The notes: a model not told the origin generated them from the letters alone. Numbered from the stretch's first letter, positions 44,777-54,157 are shown. The stretch: DNA of 64,000 nucleotides from Streptomyces sp. CB01635 (GCF_002803065.1 NZ_NNBL01000004.1:67831-131830), one strand, 5' to 3'. A program made the numbers and translations.

Positions 44777-46099
44777 CTACAGCTCGGCCGGCGTCGACCC
44801 CTTCAGCGTCGTCAGGTTGAACGTGTCCGCCATCCTGCGGAAGCCGGAGTCGCTCGGGTGCAGGTGGTCGCCGGAGTCGTACGCGGGCAGGAGCTTGCGC
44901 GGGTTGTACGGGTCGCGCAGCGCCTTGTCGAAGTCGACGAACTCGTCGAAGACCTTGCCGGAGCGGATCTGCGCGTTCACGGCCTGGCGCACTCCTTCGA
45001 GGCGGGGCTCGTAGCCGCGGTGGCCCTGGAACGGCATGAGCGTCGCGCCGACCACGCGCAAGCCGCGCGTGTGCGCCTGCCGGGTCAGCTCCCGCAGACC
45101 CTCGACGATCTTGTCGGGGTCGTTCTGGTGCGGGTTGCGGAGGATGTCGTTGACGCCGAGCGCGATCACGACGGCCTTGACGCCTGATCGGTCGAGGACG
45201 TCCCGGTCGAAGCGCGAGAGGCCGCTCGGGTTGTTCGCGGGGCGGCCGAGGCCGTCGGACAGGATGCGGTTGCCGCTGATGCCCTGGTTGACCACGCCGT
45301 AGCGGGCCGCGCCGTTCTCGTCGCGCAGCCGGTCGGCGAGGTCGTCCGTCCAGCGCCGGTTGGCGCCCACCGTCGAGGTGACACCGTCGGTCAGGGAGTC
45401 GCCGATCACGACGACGGTGCCGTCCGACTCGTTGCTCAGCACGTCGAGCGCGGTGACGTAGCGCCAGAAGGGGGTCTGCTGCGTGAACGGGGCGCCGGTC
45501 GCGTCCTCCGCGCGGTCGCCCTGGGCGACGTACGACATCTGGCGGGCCTGCGGGTGGTAGGTGACCGGGCCCGACGGGGTGGGCGAGTAGCTCGTGACGA
45601 GCATGTCCGCGTCGTGCGGGACGTGCAGCCGAACGGCGTCGCTCATGGCCTGGGAGCCGGCCGGGATCACGACCGAGGTGTTGCCGCCGAAGGTGAGGCG
45701 GCGCAGGGTGCCCGCCGCTGCGGCCGGGGTGTTGGGCGCGGCCGCGACGGCGACCGAGGCGTGCGTGATGCTGAGCGGCTGCTGCCCGAAGAGGTTCGAG
45801 AACGTGATGCGGGCGCTCGTGCCGCCGATGCTGGTGTGCACGACGTTGCGCACGGTGCGGCCCGCGAGGCCGTCGGTCTCTGTGCCGGGCTCGCCGCCCG
45901 CGGGGGAGGCCGACCAACTGCCCGACCAGGTGCCGGTGGAGGCGGGGGCCGCCGAGTTCTGCGGGTGCCGGGGGCCCGCGCTGACCGTGCTGTCCGAGCC
46001 GTCGAAGGCGCCGGAGACGCCCAGGTATATGGCGGCCGAAATCACGACGACCAGGGCCGCGACCGCGGCCAACAGGGCATAACCGTGGCGCTTGGTCAT
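44777..46099 (-). CDS. Secreted SGNH/GDSL-family esterase or lipase
   Basis: 440-residue exported hydrolase. An N-terminal helix (YALLAAVAALVVVISAAIYL) directs export or anchors it, then a Ser/Pro/Gly linker and a beta-rich domain (about 50-205) precede the SGNH core. The catalytic Ser is in VVVIGDSLTDG, the Gly/Asn blocks are NQGISGNR and LGVNDIL, and the Asp-His pair is in DSGDHLHPSD. The substrate may be acyl ester, lipid or acetylated polysaccharide. ATG 46099 has GAGGAG about 10 bases upstream; a longer frame to 46432 is unsupported. Confidence 0.9.
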   Translation of the reverse strand: MTKRHGYALLAAVAALVVVISAAIYLGVSGAFDGSDSTVSAGPRHPQNSAAPASTGTWSGSWSASPAGGEPGTETDGLAGRTVRNVVHTSIGGTSARITFSNLFGQQPLSITHASVAVAAAPNTPAAAAGTLRRLTFGGNTSVVIPAGSQAMSDAVRLHVPHDADMLVTSYSPTPSGPVTYHPQARQMSYVAQGDRAEDATGAPFTQQTPFWRYVTALDVLSNESDGTVVVIGDSLTDGVTSTVGANRRWTDDLADRLRDENGAARYGVVNQGISGNRILSDGLGRPANNPSGLSRFDRDVLDRSGVKAVVIALGVNDILRNPHQNDPDKIVEGLRELTRQAHTRGLRVVGATLMPFQGHRGYEPRLEGVRQAVNAQIRSGKVFDEFVDFDKALRDPYNPRKLLPAYDSGDHLHPSDSGFRRMADTFNLTTLKGSTPAEL

Positions 46100-46320
46100 G
46101 CGGGGGTGTCTCCTCGGGCAGCGGGAGCCCCGAGGCTCCGGTGTGATGATCCCATGATGCGTCATGGGTCGGGAGGAAGCCGACACTGCCCCCCTCCGCC
46201 TTTTGAGACGCCGGGAACTTGTCGTCCGTTCCGGGAGTCGGTCAGGTAGGGACAATGTGTGAGAGGGATGACACGGGGGACTGCCGGGTGAGCGGACTTG
46301 TGACGGGCGGAGTGAGCTGA

Positions 46321-47727
46321 GTGGACGAAGTGGAGGACGCGAAGCGCGCCGCGGCCGCGCGCGGCACGAAGGACTCGGAAGAAACGGGCGAAGCGGGCAT
46401 GGGTGAGCATGCCCGCGCGGGCGGCTCCTCATTCGGGACGCGGCCGGCCCCGTTCGGCGCGGGCCCCGGCTCCTTCAGCCCCGCCGATGTGGAGAAGCAG
46501 CGCGGCGTACGCCGGATGAAGACCACCGCCACCGGCCTGCTGCTGCTCGTCGCCGTCATCTACGTACTCGCCAAATGGGGGCAGAACTCCGGCGCCGGCG
46601 CCTGGGCCGGCTATGTCGCCGCCGCGGCCGAAGCGGGCATGGTCGGTGCCCTCGCCGACTGGTTCGCGGTCACCGCGCTCTTCCGCCGCCCCCTCGGTCT
46701 GCCCATCCCGCACACGGCGATCATCCCCACCAAGAAGGACCAGCTGGGCGTCTCGCTCGGCGAGTTCGTCGGGGAGAACTTCCTCTCCTCCGACGTCGTA
46801 CGGCAGCGGCTGCGCGCCGTCGGCATCGGCAGCCGGCTCGGCACCTGGCTGGCCGAACCGGAGCACGCCGACCGGGTGACGGCCGAGCTCGCCACCGCCC
46901 TGCGCGGCGCCCTCACCGTGCTGCGCGACTCGGACGTCCAGGCCGTCGTCGGCGAGGCCATCACGCGCCGCGCCGACGCTCAGGAGGTCGCGCCCGGCAT
47001 CGGCAAGATGCTGGAGAAGGTCGTCGCCGACGGCGGTCACAAGCGCGTCGTGGACCTGATCTGCGTACGCGCCCACGACTGGCTGGTGCTGCACGAGGAC
47101 TCCGTGATGGACGCGGTGCAGGGCGGTGCCCCCGGCTGGACCCCGCGGTTCGTCGACAGGAAGGTCGGCGACCGCGTCTACAAGGAGCTCCTGCGCTTCG
47201 CCACCGAGATGCGCGACATGCCCGAGCACCCGGCCCGCGGCGCCCTCGACCGCTTCCTCGGCGACTTCGCCTCCGACCTCCAGTCCGACACGGACACGCG
47301 GGCGCGCGTCGAGCGGCTGAAGTCCGAGGTCATCGCCCGTCCCGAGGTCCAGGACCTGATCGCCTCCGCCTGGTCCGCGGTGCGCGCCATGATCGTCGCG
47401 GCGGCGGAGGACGAGCGCAGCCAGCTGCGGCTGCGCGTTCGGGCCTCGCTGCTCTCCCTCGGCTCCCGGATGGCGACGGACGCGCGCCTCCAGGACAAGG
47501 TCGACGGCTGGGTCGAGGGCGCGGCCACGTACGTCGTGACGACGTACCGCAAGGAGATCACCTCCCTCATCACGGACACCGTGGCGGGCTGGGACGCCGA
47601 GCACACCTCGAAGAAGATCGAGGCGCACATCGGCCGTGACCTGCAGTTCATCCGGATCAACGGCACGGTGGTGGGCTCGCTGGCAGGGCTCGCGATCTAC
47701 GCGGTGTCGCGGGCACTGGGGGCGTGA
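46321..47727 (+). CDS. DUF445 family membrane protein
   Basis: 468-residue protein of unknown function. A disordered N-tail (1-60) leads to a first helix (TGLLLLVAVIYVLAKW); the DUF445 signature follows (AEAGMVGALADWFAVTALFR then RPLGLPIPHTAIIPTKKDQL), then a long helical region, and a C-terminal helix (VVGSLAGLAIYAVSRAL). The GTG at 46321 with GGAG upstream is the best start but is not certain. Its last 71 bases overlap the convergent MFS gene, tail to tail. Confidence 0.88.
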   Translation: MDEVEDAKRAAAARGTKDSEETGEAGMGEHARAGGSSFGTRPAPFGAGPGSFSPADVEKQRGVRRMKTTATGLLLLVAVIYVLAKWGQNSGAGAWAGYVAAAAEAGMVGALADWFAVTALFRRPLGLPIPHTAIIPTKKDQLGVSLGEFVGENFLSSDVVRQRLRAVGIGSRLGTWLAEPEHADRVTAELATALRGALTVLRDSDVQAVVGEAITRRADAQEVAPGIGKMLEKVVADGGHKRVVDLICVRAHDWLVLHEDSVMDAVQGGAPGWTPRFVDRKVGDRVYKELLRFATEMRDMPEHPARGALDRFLGDFASDLQSDTDTRARVERLKSEVIARPEVQDLIASAWSAVRAMIVAAAEDERSQLRLRVRASLLSLGSRMATDARLQDKVDGWVEGAATYVVTTYRKEITSLITDTVAGWDAEHTSKKIEAHIGRDLQFIRINGTVVGSLAGLAIYAVSRALGA

Positions 47728-48973
47728 GCGCCGCTCTGCCTGCCTGGCCGGAGCGGCGCACCGTCAGCGCCAGGAGCGCCGCCCCCGCGCACAGCGCGCC
47801 CGCGCCCACCCACACCGGGTCGTACGAGCCGAAGGTGTCCCGTGCCATCCCGCCCGCGAACGCCACGGCCCCGGCCCCGACCTGGTGCGCGGCGCTCACC
47901 CAGCCGAACACGACCGGCGCGCCCGCCCCGTAGTGGGCGCGGCACAGCGCGATCGTCGGCGGCACGGTCGCCACGTCGAGCAGCCCGAAGACGACGGTGA
48001 ACGCGACGAGCGGCGCGTCCACGGCCGATGTCAGGAGCAGCGGCAGAGCGAGGAGGGTGAGGCCGCGCAGGGCGTAGTACACGGCGAGCAGGCGGCGCGG
48101 ATCGGCGCGGTCCGTCAGCCATCCGGACGCCACCGTCCCCGCGACATTGAAGATCCCGATGAGGGAGAGCAGCGACGCGGCGACGGTCACCGGCATCCCG
48201 TGGTCGTGGGCGGCGGGCGCGAAGTGCGTCCACATCACCCCGTTCGTCGAGGCGCCGCAGACGGCGAAGGTCCCGGCGAGCAGCCAGAACGGCCCGGTGC
48301 GGGCGGCGCGGGCGAGAGTGCGCAGGGCGTGCCGGGCGGCGCCCTCGGTACGGCCGGCGGGGCGAGCGGTGTCTTCGGTTCGGCCCGGGTCCTTCCGCGG
48401 CTCGCGCACCGCGGCCCACACCACCGGCAGCGCGCCGGCCGCCGCGAGCGCGAGTGCCGCGGCGGCGGCCCGCCACGAGTACGTGTCGATCACCCACGAC
48501 AGCACGGGCAGGAACACGAACTGCCCCACCACGCTCGCCGCCGTGAGCAGCCCGGTGACGAGCCCGCGGCGCGCGACGAACCACCGCTCGGTGACCGTCG
48601 CCGCGAACGTCGTCGCGGTCGCCCCCGTCCCCAGGCCCACCAGCACGCCCCAGTACAGGACGAACTGCCAGGGCGCGGTCATCGTCGTCGCGAGCCCGGC
48701 CCCGGCCCCGACGAGGCACAGGGCGCCGACGGCGACGCGCCGCATCCCGAGCCGGTCCATGAGCGCCGCCGCGAAGGGGGCACTCGCCCCGTACACGACC
48801 ATGTTCACGAGCGAGCCGAGCCCTATGGACGCCCGTGACCAGCCGAGATCCTCGTGCAACGGCCCGACGAGCAGACCGGCGAGCGTGCTGAACGCCCCGG
48901 CCGTGACGATGGCGAGCGCGGCACCGGCGGCGACGGTCCAGGGGGACCGGGGAATCTTGCGATACGGCCTCAT
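47657..48973 (-). CDS. MFS transporter
   Basis: 438-residue, 12-helix transporter resembling the oxalate/formate-antiporter-like MFS group. The A-type loop is MDRLGMRRVAVGALC, helices 1-6 include AGAFSTLAGLLVGPLHEDLG and LVGLGTGATATTFAATVTER, and the C-terminal half ends near LALTVRRSG. The final ~30 residues are Pro/Ala/Arg-rich with no family likeness and are read from DNA antisense to DUF445. ATG 48973 has an AGGGTGA ribosome site. It is divergent from a GlxA-type regulator (72 bases), its likely controller. Confidence 0.88.
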   Translation of the reverse strand: MRPYRKIPRSPWTVAAGAALAIVTAGAFSTLAGLLVGPLHEDLGWSRASIGLGSLVNMVVYGASAPFAAALMDRLGMRRVAVGALCLVGAGAGLATTMTAPWQFVLYWGVLVGLGTGATATTFAATVTERWFVARRGLVTGLLTAASVVGQFVFLPVLSWVIDTYSWRAAAAALALAAAGALPVVWAAVREPRKDPGRTEDTARPAGRTEGAARHALRTLARAARTGPFWLLAGTFAVCGASTNGVMWTHFAPAAHDHGMPVTVAASLLSLIGIFNVAGTVASGWLTDRADPRRLLAVYYALRGLTLLALPLLLTSAVDAPLVAFTVVFGLLDVATVPPTIALCRAHYGAGAPVVFGWVSAAHQVGAGAVAFAGGMARDTFGSYDPVWVGAGALCAGAALLALTVRRSGQAGRAALTPPVPATPRRSRALPASPPPCR

Positions 48974-49010
48974 GACTTCACCCTGCGACGGAGGCACCCG
49001 GCGCCACGAC

Positions 49011-49045
49011 TGGCCAGATGGCCATGACATGAAAGAATCTGGCCA
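49011..49045. promoter_or_regulatory. Three TGGCCA palindromes between MFS and GlxA-type genes
   Basis: TGGCCA occurs at 49011, 49019 and 49040, two as part of a TGGCCATGAc direct repeat. The third overlaps the regulator's start codon. An AAGAAT box six bases before the ATG could make that gene leaderless and autoregulated. Operator function is inferred from the layout. Confidence 0.45.
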
Positions 49046-50058
49046 TGACTCCCGTAAGGCCCCTGACCCCGGCGCCAGACGGTCGCCGAACCGTCGCCGT
49101 CCTCGTCCGCGACGGCGTCCTGCCCATGGAACTCGGCCTGGTCCACCAGTTGTTCGGCACGGCGCGCTCCACGACGGGCGAGCCGCTCTACGACGTCCGC
49201 ACCTGCGCCCCGCGTCCCGGCAGGATCCGTACGGACGCGGACTTCCCCATCTACGCGGAGCACGGCCTGGCGACGGTGGCGGCCGCGGACACGGTCCTCG
49301 TACCGGCGTCGCACGAGACGGACGAGGGCCTCGGGCCGGACGGCCTGCCGGCGGACCTGGCGGAGGCCCTGCGCGGGGCGGACGATGCGCGCGGGTCCCG
49401 CGCCCGCCGCATCGCCTCCATCTGCACCGGCTCGTTCGTCCTCGCCGCCGCCGGACTCCTGGACGGCCGGCGCGCGACGACGCACTGGATGTCGGCCGAT
49501 CTCTTCGCGCGTACGTTCCCGTCCGTGACGGTGGACCCCGGTGTCCTGTACGTCGACGAGGGCCGGATCCTCACGTCCGCGGGCGAGGCGGCGGGCATCG
49601 ACCTGTGCCTCCACATGATCCGCCGCGACCACGGCGCGGCCGTCGCCGCGGAGGTGGCGCGCCGCACGGTGGTGCCGCCACACCGGGAGGGCGGCCAGGC
49701 GCAGTTCATCCAACGCCCCGTGGAATCAGAGGGGTTGACGTCCACGTCCGCGTCGCGCGCGTGGGCCCTCGCCCGCCTCGCCGAACCCCTCACCCTCGCC
49801 GAGCTGGCCGCGCGCGACGCCATGTCCGTCCGCACGTACAGCCGCCGCTTCCGGGAGGAGACCGGCCTCACCCCCATCCAGTGGCTGACGCAGCGCCGCG
49901 TGGACCGCGCGCGCGAACTCCTGGAACAGACCGACCACACCGTCGACCGCATCGCGACCGAGGCGGGCTTCGGCACGGGCACGTCGCTCAGAGCGCACTT
50001 CCAGGCGGGCCTCGGAGTGTCGCCGGGCGCGTACAGGTCGACGTTCAGGGGGAGGTGA
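49045..50058 (+). CDS. GlxA family (DJ-1/PfpI plus AraC HTH) transcriptional regulator
   Basis: 337-residue regulator. The N-terminal DJ-1/PfpI-like domain (about 15-200) includes VAVLVRDGVLPMELGLVHQL and the nucleophile-elbow region RIASICTGSFVLAAAGLLDG. The C-terminal AraC-type double helix-turn-helix has SVRTYSRRFREETGLTPIQW and IATEAGFGTGTSLRAHFQAG. Members respond to small metabolites and often control adjacent transporters; the divergent MFS gene fits. The ATG at 49045 has no SD, consistent with a leaderless message. Confidence 0.92.
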   Translation: MTPVRPLTPAPDGRRTVAVLVRDGVLPMELGLVHQLFGTARSTTGEPLYDVRTCAPRPGRIRTDADFPIYAEHGLATVAAADTVLVPASHETDEGLGPDGLPADLAEALRGADDARGSRARRIASICTGSFVLAAAGLLDGRRATTHWMSADLFARTFPSVTVDPGVLYVDEGRILTSAGEAAGIDLCLHMIRRDHGAAVAAEVARRTVVPPHREGGQAQFIQRPVESEGLTSTSASRAWALARLAEPLTLAELAARDAMSVRTYSRRFREETGLTPIQWLTQRRVDRARELLEQTDHTVDRIATEAGFGTGTSLRAHFQAGLGVSPGAYRSTFRGR

Positions 50059-50162
50059 GAGGGAAGCGAGGGGGAAAGTGAGGCGGTCGGCGGGCGAGCG
50101 GGTACGGACATGAGTATGCGTACTCTGTCGCCCCCCGCGGCCCGTCCCGGAACCTCGTAGCC

Positions 50163-50606
50163 ATGACTGCCGGAACCGCAGCAGCACGTCTCCTGAAGCC
50201 TCTGCCCCGCAGCCCATGGCCGGAGCGCTGGCTGACCCGCCTGCTCCTCCTGGGCCTGTCCACAGCGGCGTACGTCCTGTGCATGCCCTGGGACCTGCGC
50301 AACCGTCCGGAGACCCCCGGCTCGATCAACGAGACCACCCCGGTGACGAACCTGGGTGTCACGATCCTCGCCGTGACCCTCCTGGCCCTCGGCGCGTACG
50401 CCGGCCGTCGCGACCGCCTTCCGCTGGCGGTCCTGCTGGTGGCGGCCCCGCCGATCGTGCTCCTCTACGCGTCGTTCGCCTCCCACCCCGACCCGGGAGG
50501 CATCTTCCCGTGGCAGCTGGTGTGGTGGTTCTTCTCGCTCGTGATGGCGGGGGCGGTGCTCATCGCGGCGGCGGTCGGACGCACGTTCCGCAAGGATGAC
50601 CGGTAG
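50163..50606 (+). CDS. Integral membrane protein, function unknown
   Basis: 147-residue protein with about four hydrophobic segments (LTRLLLLGLSTAAYVLCM, LGVTILAVTLLALGAYAG, PLAVLLVAAPPIVLLYA, LVWWFFSLVMAGAVLIAAAV) and a basic tail (GRTFRKDDR). No known family was recognised. A palindrome GAGTATGCGTACTC at 50112-50125 lies upstream, within which TACTCT could act as a -10 box. Confidence 0.65.
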   Translation: MTAGTAAARLLKPLPRSPWPERWLTRLLLLGLSTAAYVLCMPWDLRNRPETPGSINETTPVTNLGVTILAVTLLALGAYAGRRDRLPLAVLLVAAPPIVLLYASFASHPDPGGIFPWQLVWWFFSLVMAGAVLIAAAVGRTFRKDDR

Positions 50607-50649
50607 TCCGCGTACCGCCCCGACATGACCCCACCGCCCGGGAGCCCCG

Positions 50650-51048
50650 ATGACCATCCGCAGGATCGTCCCGAACCTCACGACGAAGTCGCCGGAGTCG
50701 ATGGCCGAGAACCGCGGCTTCTACGGCCTGCTCGGCTTCGAGGAGGTCATGCGCCTCTCCACCGGGGGAGCGGGAGACCCCCGGACCCCCGAGGCCTGGG
50801 TGATGACCCTGGCGTCCCCCTCCAACCCGACCGCTCAGGTCAGCTTCCTCACCCACGACGAGACCGCGCCCGTGATCCCGGACCTCAGCGTGGAGGTCGA
50901 GGACGTGGACGCGGTCTACGAGCAGGTACGGGCATCCGGCGCGGAGATCGTCCACGACCTCCGCGACGAGGAGTGGGGCGTGCGCCGCTTCTTCGTGCGG
51001 GACCCGGAGGGGCGCGTGGTGAATGTGCTGGGGCACCGGGGCGCGTAG
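50650..51048 (+). CDS. Glyoxalase/bleomycin-resistance (VOC) family protein
   Basis: 132-residue vicinal-oxygen-chelate protein with a single paired beta-alpha-beta-beta-beta fold: IVPNLTTKSPESMAENRGFY, GFEEVMRLS, LSVEVEDVDAVYEQVRASGA and RRFFVRDPEGRVVNVLGH. The Arg-Asp-Pro-Glu-Gly end is typical. Usual metal ligands are only partly recognisable, so it may be a binding protein rather than an enzyme. GGGAG precedes ATG 50650. Confidence 0.85.
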   Translation: MTIRRIVPNLTTKSPESMAENRGFYGLLGFEEVMRLSTGGAGDPRTPEAWVMTLASPSNPTAQVSFLTHDETAPVIPDLSVEVEDVDAVYEQVRASGAEIVHDLRDEEWGVRRFFVRDPEGRVVNVLGHRGA

Positions 51049-51065
51049 CCCCTCAGGGGTCCGCC

Positions 51066-51371
51066 CTACGCGGCGCGGCGGTCGGCGAGCGCCCAGGACG
51101 CGGCGGCGACGCCCCCGGCGGTCGTGAACACGGCGGGCCAGGCGCCGAGCTTCTTGGCGAGCGGGTGCGACCCGGCGAAGGCGGCGACGTAGGCACCACC
51201 GAGCACGGCAGCCACCTTGCCCCCGGCGGCCTGCCGCCACTGGGCCCCGGCCGCGACTCCCGCGGCGGCCAGCACGACGCCGCCGAGCTGCCGCTTCTTG
51301 GTGAACCGGGCCACGGCGTACCCGCCGACAATTCCGCTCGCGGCCACTGCTGCCGCCGGTACCTTCGCCAT
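51066..51371 (-). CDS. Small Ala/Gly-rich membrane protein, function unknown
   Basis: 101-residue protein of Ala/Gly-rich hydrophobic helices (AAVAASGIVGGYAVARF, GGVVLAAAGVAAGA, AVFTTAGGVAAASWAL) with basic patches (TKKRQ). No family was recognised. A GAGG lies six bases before ATG 51371. It marks the left border of the toxin region, which is transcribed from the other strand 205 bases away. Confidence 0.55.
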   Translation of the reverse strand: MAKVPAAAVAASGIVGGYAVARFTKKRQLGGVVLAAAGVAAGAQWRQAAGGKVAAVLGGAYVAAFAGSHPLAKKLGAWPAVFTTAGGVAAASWALADRRAA

Positions 51372-51575
51372 CGCTGCCTCGCTTCTCCGTCAGGTGCGGC
51401 CCGGGTGGACGTGGACCGATTCGAGGCTAACGCGCGGGATTGCGGTGCCTGCGGGCAGGCCGGTTCTCCGTGAATGCGGGGGCCGAGGGGGCCGTCGCGT
51501 TTGGCCCGAGGTGCTCTAGAATTCCTGTGCGATCAACGGGGGTTGAGCGCCACATGTGACCGGGGGAGCGGTGTG

Positions 51576-51980
51576 ATGGGCGATCCAAAAGATCTACGGG
51601 TTCCGCCGGAGAAGCTGACCAAGCTCGCGGACGACCTGGACGGCATGCAGGACCACCTGGACAAGCAGGTGAAGCGCATGGACACGATCGTCGACAGCAT
51701 CGAGGCGGGCTGGAGCGGCCCGGCGTCGACGGCGTACCGGGGATTTCACCGGGCGGCGGCCGAGGACGCCGTTCGGATCCGCGAGGTGATGAAGGTCCTG
51801 GAGCAGGCGGTCCGCATGAGCCGCGACGGCTTCACGCAGCTCGAACTGGACAAGCTCGACCAGTTCCGCCGGATCCAGGTCAACGTCGATGTGGCGGGCG
51901 AGGCGGACAAGCTGTCCACGCCGAACATCGACGCGCCCGCGCCGCCTTCACGGCCGCGCAGCGGCCTGGACAGCTTCTGA
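51576..51980 (+). CDS. WXG100-type protein, toxin-locus partner 1
   Basis: 134-residue helical protein of the WXG100/ESAT-6-like superfamily: two helices separated by the turn IEAGWSGPASTAYRGF (W-S-G), with a C-terminal tail of about 35 residues rich in Pro/Ser/Arg. In type VII-type systems such proteins accompany secreted toxins. The ATG at 51576 has GGGGGAG seven bases upstream; a GTG three bases earlier is an alternative. It starts an apparently cotranscribed row of six genes. Confidence 0.82.
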   Translation: MGDPKDLRVPPEKLTKLADDLDGMQDHLDKQVKRMDTIVDSIEAGWSGPASTAYRGFHRAAAEDAVRIREVMKVLEQAVRMSRDGFTQLELDKLDQFRRIQVNVDVAGEADKLSTPNIDAPAPPSRPRSGLDSF

Positions 51981-52139
51981 TCCGGCGGGTCCACGCACTC
52001 GCCCTCGCCATTCACCATTCGCCGCCGCATCCGTACGCAGCCGTGGACCGGAACCCCGTACGCGGATGCAGCCCTAGCCATGCCACAGCCGTACGCCACA
52101 ACTCGTAGCCGCAGACGTGCACAGCGACAAGGGGGATCC

Positions 52140-52451
52140 GTGCCGCCCAGCGACGCCGACGACCACATATCGGTCACCTTCACCACCCTCCACCACCTCG
52201 CGGTGGAGCTGGAGGACATCCTCAAGCAGCTCAACGGGCGGATCGACGACCTCTACGAGCGCGTAGAGCCGGTCGTCCTGTCCTGGCAGGGCGAGGCCCG
52301 GGAGACGTTCATCGACAAGCTCGACGAGTGGGACCACTCGGCGCAGGATCTCCAGGCGGCCCAGAAGTGGCTGCACGAGATCGTGACGACGGGCCACATC
52401 AACTACGCGGCGGCGCACCGGGCGGTCCTGCGCGGCTGGGGCGCGGCCTGA
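52140..52451 (+). CDS. WXG100-type protein, toxin-locus partner 2
   Basis: 103-residue helical protein with the WXG turn LSWQGEARETFIDKLDEW between two amphipathic helices (LHHLAVELEDILKQLNGRID and AAQKWLHEIVTTGH). The GTG at 52140 follows AAGGGGGA by four bases. Its stop TGA overlaps the toxin ATG by one base, so the two are translationally coupled and may bind each other. The longer upstream frame is not supported. Confidence 0.82.
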   Translation: MPPSDADDHISVTFTTLHHLAVELEDILKQLNGRIDDLYERVEPVVLSWQGEARETFIDKLDEWDHSAQDLQAAQKWLHEIVTTGHINYAAAHRAVLRGWGAA

Positions 52452-54157
52452 TGGGGACGCCGGCGCCGAGCAGCGGCACCATCGACGTCAAGCCGTCCAC
52501 CCTGCATCAGGTCGCGGGCGGGTTCGCGGGCGAACAGACGCCGTTCGACAAGGCCGCCAAGAACCTGATCAAGGAGCTCAAGGAGTACCCCGACGCGGGC
52601 GGATACGGCACGGCCCCGCAGGCCTTCGCCGCCTCCTACCTCAAGGCGGCCAACCGCTACCTCGAGGTGTGGGCCAAGGCCGTCGTCAGTATCGGAGGCG
52701 CCGCGGTCGGCTTCGCCACCACCGCGAACAACTACTCCAAGGCGGAGGCCGCCAACGACGCCTCGGGCAAGACCAAGCCCCAGACACAGCCCCCGCCCGT
52801 CGTCATCGACAAGGTCCCGGACTACGGCTCGGTCCCCGACCTGAAGTGGGGCGACGACGACGGCGGAGACGACTTCATCCGCTCGCTCCTGGAGTGCATC
52901 CCGGACGTCGTCTGGCACCTCATCCGCCCGCTGCTCGAACATGCCTTCCGCTGGGGCAAGGTCGCCGAGGTCTACCCGTATCCGCAGCAGCACTACCTCA
53001 ATTCGCTGTCGCAGTCCTGGGCGGACATGACGAAGGCGCTGTCCTGGGCCGAGGGCAATCTGACGGGCCAGATGTACGGCATCACCCAGCAGAGCAACAG
53101 CGAATGGCACGACGCCATGCGCCAGTTCTGCAGCTCGCTGTGGGGAACCACGGCGTGGGGCCAGACCACCTCCGGTTACGAGTGGGCGCACGACAAGGCT
53201 GCCAACCAGAAGCCGAGCCACCCGGTCATGTCCGTCCTGTTCGACACCGCGATGAAGATCAGCGACTTGCTGCGCGAGTTCGCCGAGGCGGCGGTGTACG
53301 TGAACGGCGAGGTCTGGGACATCTACTTCGACGCGGTCAAGAAGGCCGTCGGCGACATCGACCTCAGTGACGGCGTCGACCTCAAGGACCTCAAGGAGGG
53401 CGCGAAGGGCGTAGGCCGCTTCCTCAAGGGCCTCGCCAAGGGCGGCGCGGAGCTGAGCGTCGAGATCACGCTCAACATCGACACGGCCGCGCTCAACCGC
53501 GTCGTGGAGGAGTACAACCGCCGCGTGAACGCGCTCTGGCCCCGACTCGACGCGCTCATGGAGGCGTTGGACGAGGCGTATCGGAGCGCTCCGACGTACG
53601 CGGCGGAGGAGGCCCGCGCGGAAGCGTTCGGCGCCCGCTCGCTGAACGACTTCAAGCAGGAGCACAAGTACACCAAGGACGCGGACGAGAAGAACCACTT
53701 CTACGCCATCGACCTGGCGAACCAGGAAGGGATCCACGGAAGTCACCCGGTGGACAAGCACATTGGCCTCACTACCGATCAGCTGAGCCAGCGCTTGCGT
53801 GACCAGAGCCAGCCTCCGTCCGCCTCCACGTTCAAAGACATGCCGTCCGCCGAACGCTTCACTCAGGCGACGCTCGATGACGCCACCAATGCAGAGCGGG
53901 TGGAAAAATGGATCGAAGGGGTTGAGCGGCGGGCCAGGAACAATCCGAACCGGAATCCCGACAACTCTAAGATCGACCCTCCGCTCACTCTCACCTTCAA
54001 TGAGGCGACAGGGAAATCAGTCACCCGGGCCGAATATGACGCGCACGGAATGAACGCCACGGCCGGAGACGTGAAGTCCGTGGAAGTGGCGCTAAAATAC
54101 AAGTCCGGGATCGATCCGCCGTTCGTCGTCATAACGTCCTACCCCGCAGCACCCTAG
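52451..54157 (+). CDS. Polymorphic toxin with C-terminal RNase A-like domain
   Basis: 568-residue probable contact-delivered toxin. Residues 1-110 resemble a WXG/LXG-like delivery region (GTIDVKPSTLHQVAGGFAGE, then FAASYLKAANRYLEVWAKAV); 110-430 are a variable helical middle. The last ~135 residues match the bacterial RNase A superfamily toxin domain: HPVDKHIG, then SASTFKDMPSAERFTQA, a WIEG segment and a C-terminal VVITSYP. His437, Arg448, Thr562 and Tyr564 match the spacing of the active site I recall for the Yersinia CdiA RNase A-like toxin (His, Arg 11 later, Thr-x-Tyr). It should cut RNA in target cells. GC falls visibly within the toxin tip. Confidence 0.85.
   Translation: MGTPAPSSGTIDVKPSTLHQVAGGFAGEQTPFDKAAKNLIKELKEYPDAGGYGTAPQAFAASYLKAANRYLEVWAKAVVSIGGAAVGFATTANNYSKAEAANDASGKTKPQTQPPPVVIDKVPDYGSVPDLKWGDDDGGDDFIRSLLECIPDVVWHLIRPLLEHAFRWGKVAEVYPYPQQHYLNSLSQSWADMTKALSWAEGNLTGQMYGITQQSNSEWHDAMRQFCSSLWGTTAWGQTTSGYEWAHDKAANQKPSHPVMSVLFDTAMKISDLLREFAEAAVYVNGEVWDIYFDAVKKAVGDIDLSDGVDLKDLKEGAKGVGRFLKGLAKGGAELSVEITLNIDTAALNRVVEEYNRRVNALWPRLDALMEALDEAYRSAPTYAAEEARAEAFGARSLNDFKQEHKYTKDADEKNHFYAIDLANQEGIHGSHPVDKHIGLTTDQLSQRLRDQSQPPSASTFKDMPSAERFTQATLDDATNAERVEKWIEGVERRARNNPNRNPDNSKIDPPLTLTFNEATGKSVTRAEYDAHGMNATAGDVKSVEVALKYKSGIDPPFVVITSYPAAP

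Noticed and set aside
51576..54157. Complete type VII (ESX) secretion locus
   Set aside because: Only WXG-type proteins and a toxin are present; no EccC-type ATPase or other secretion component was found.
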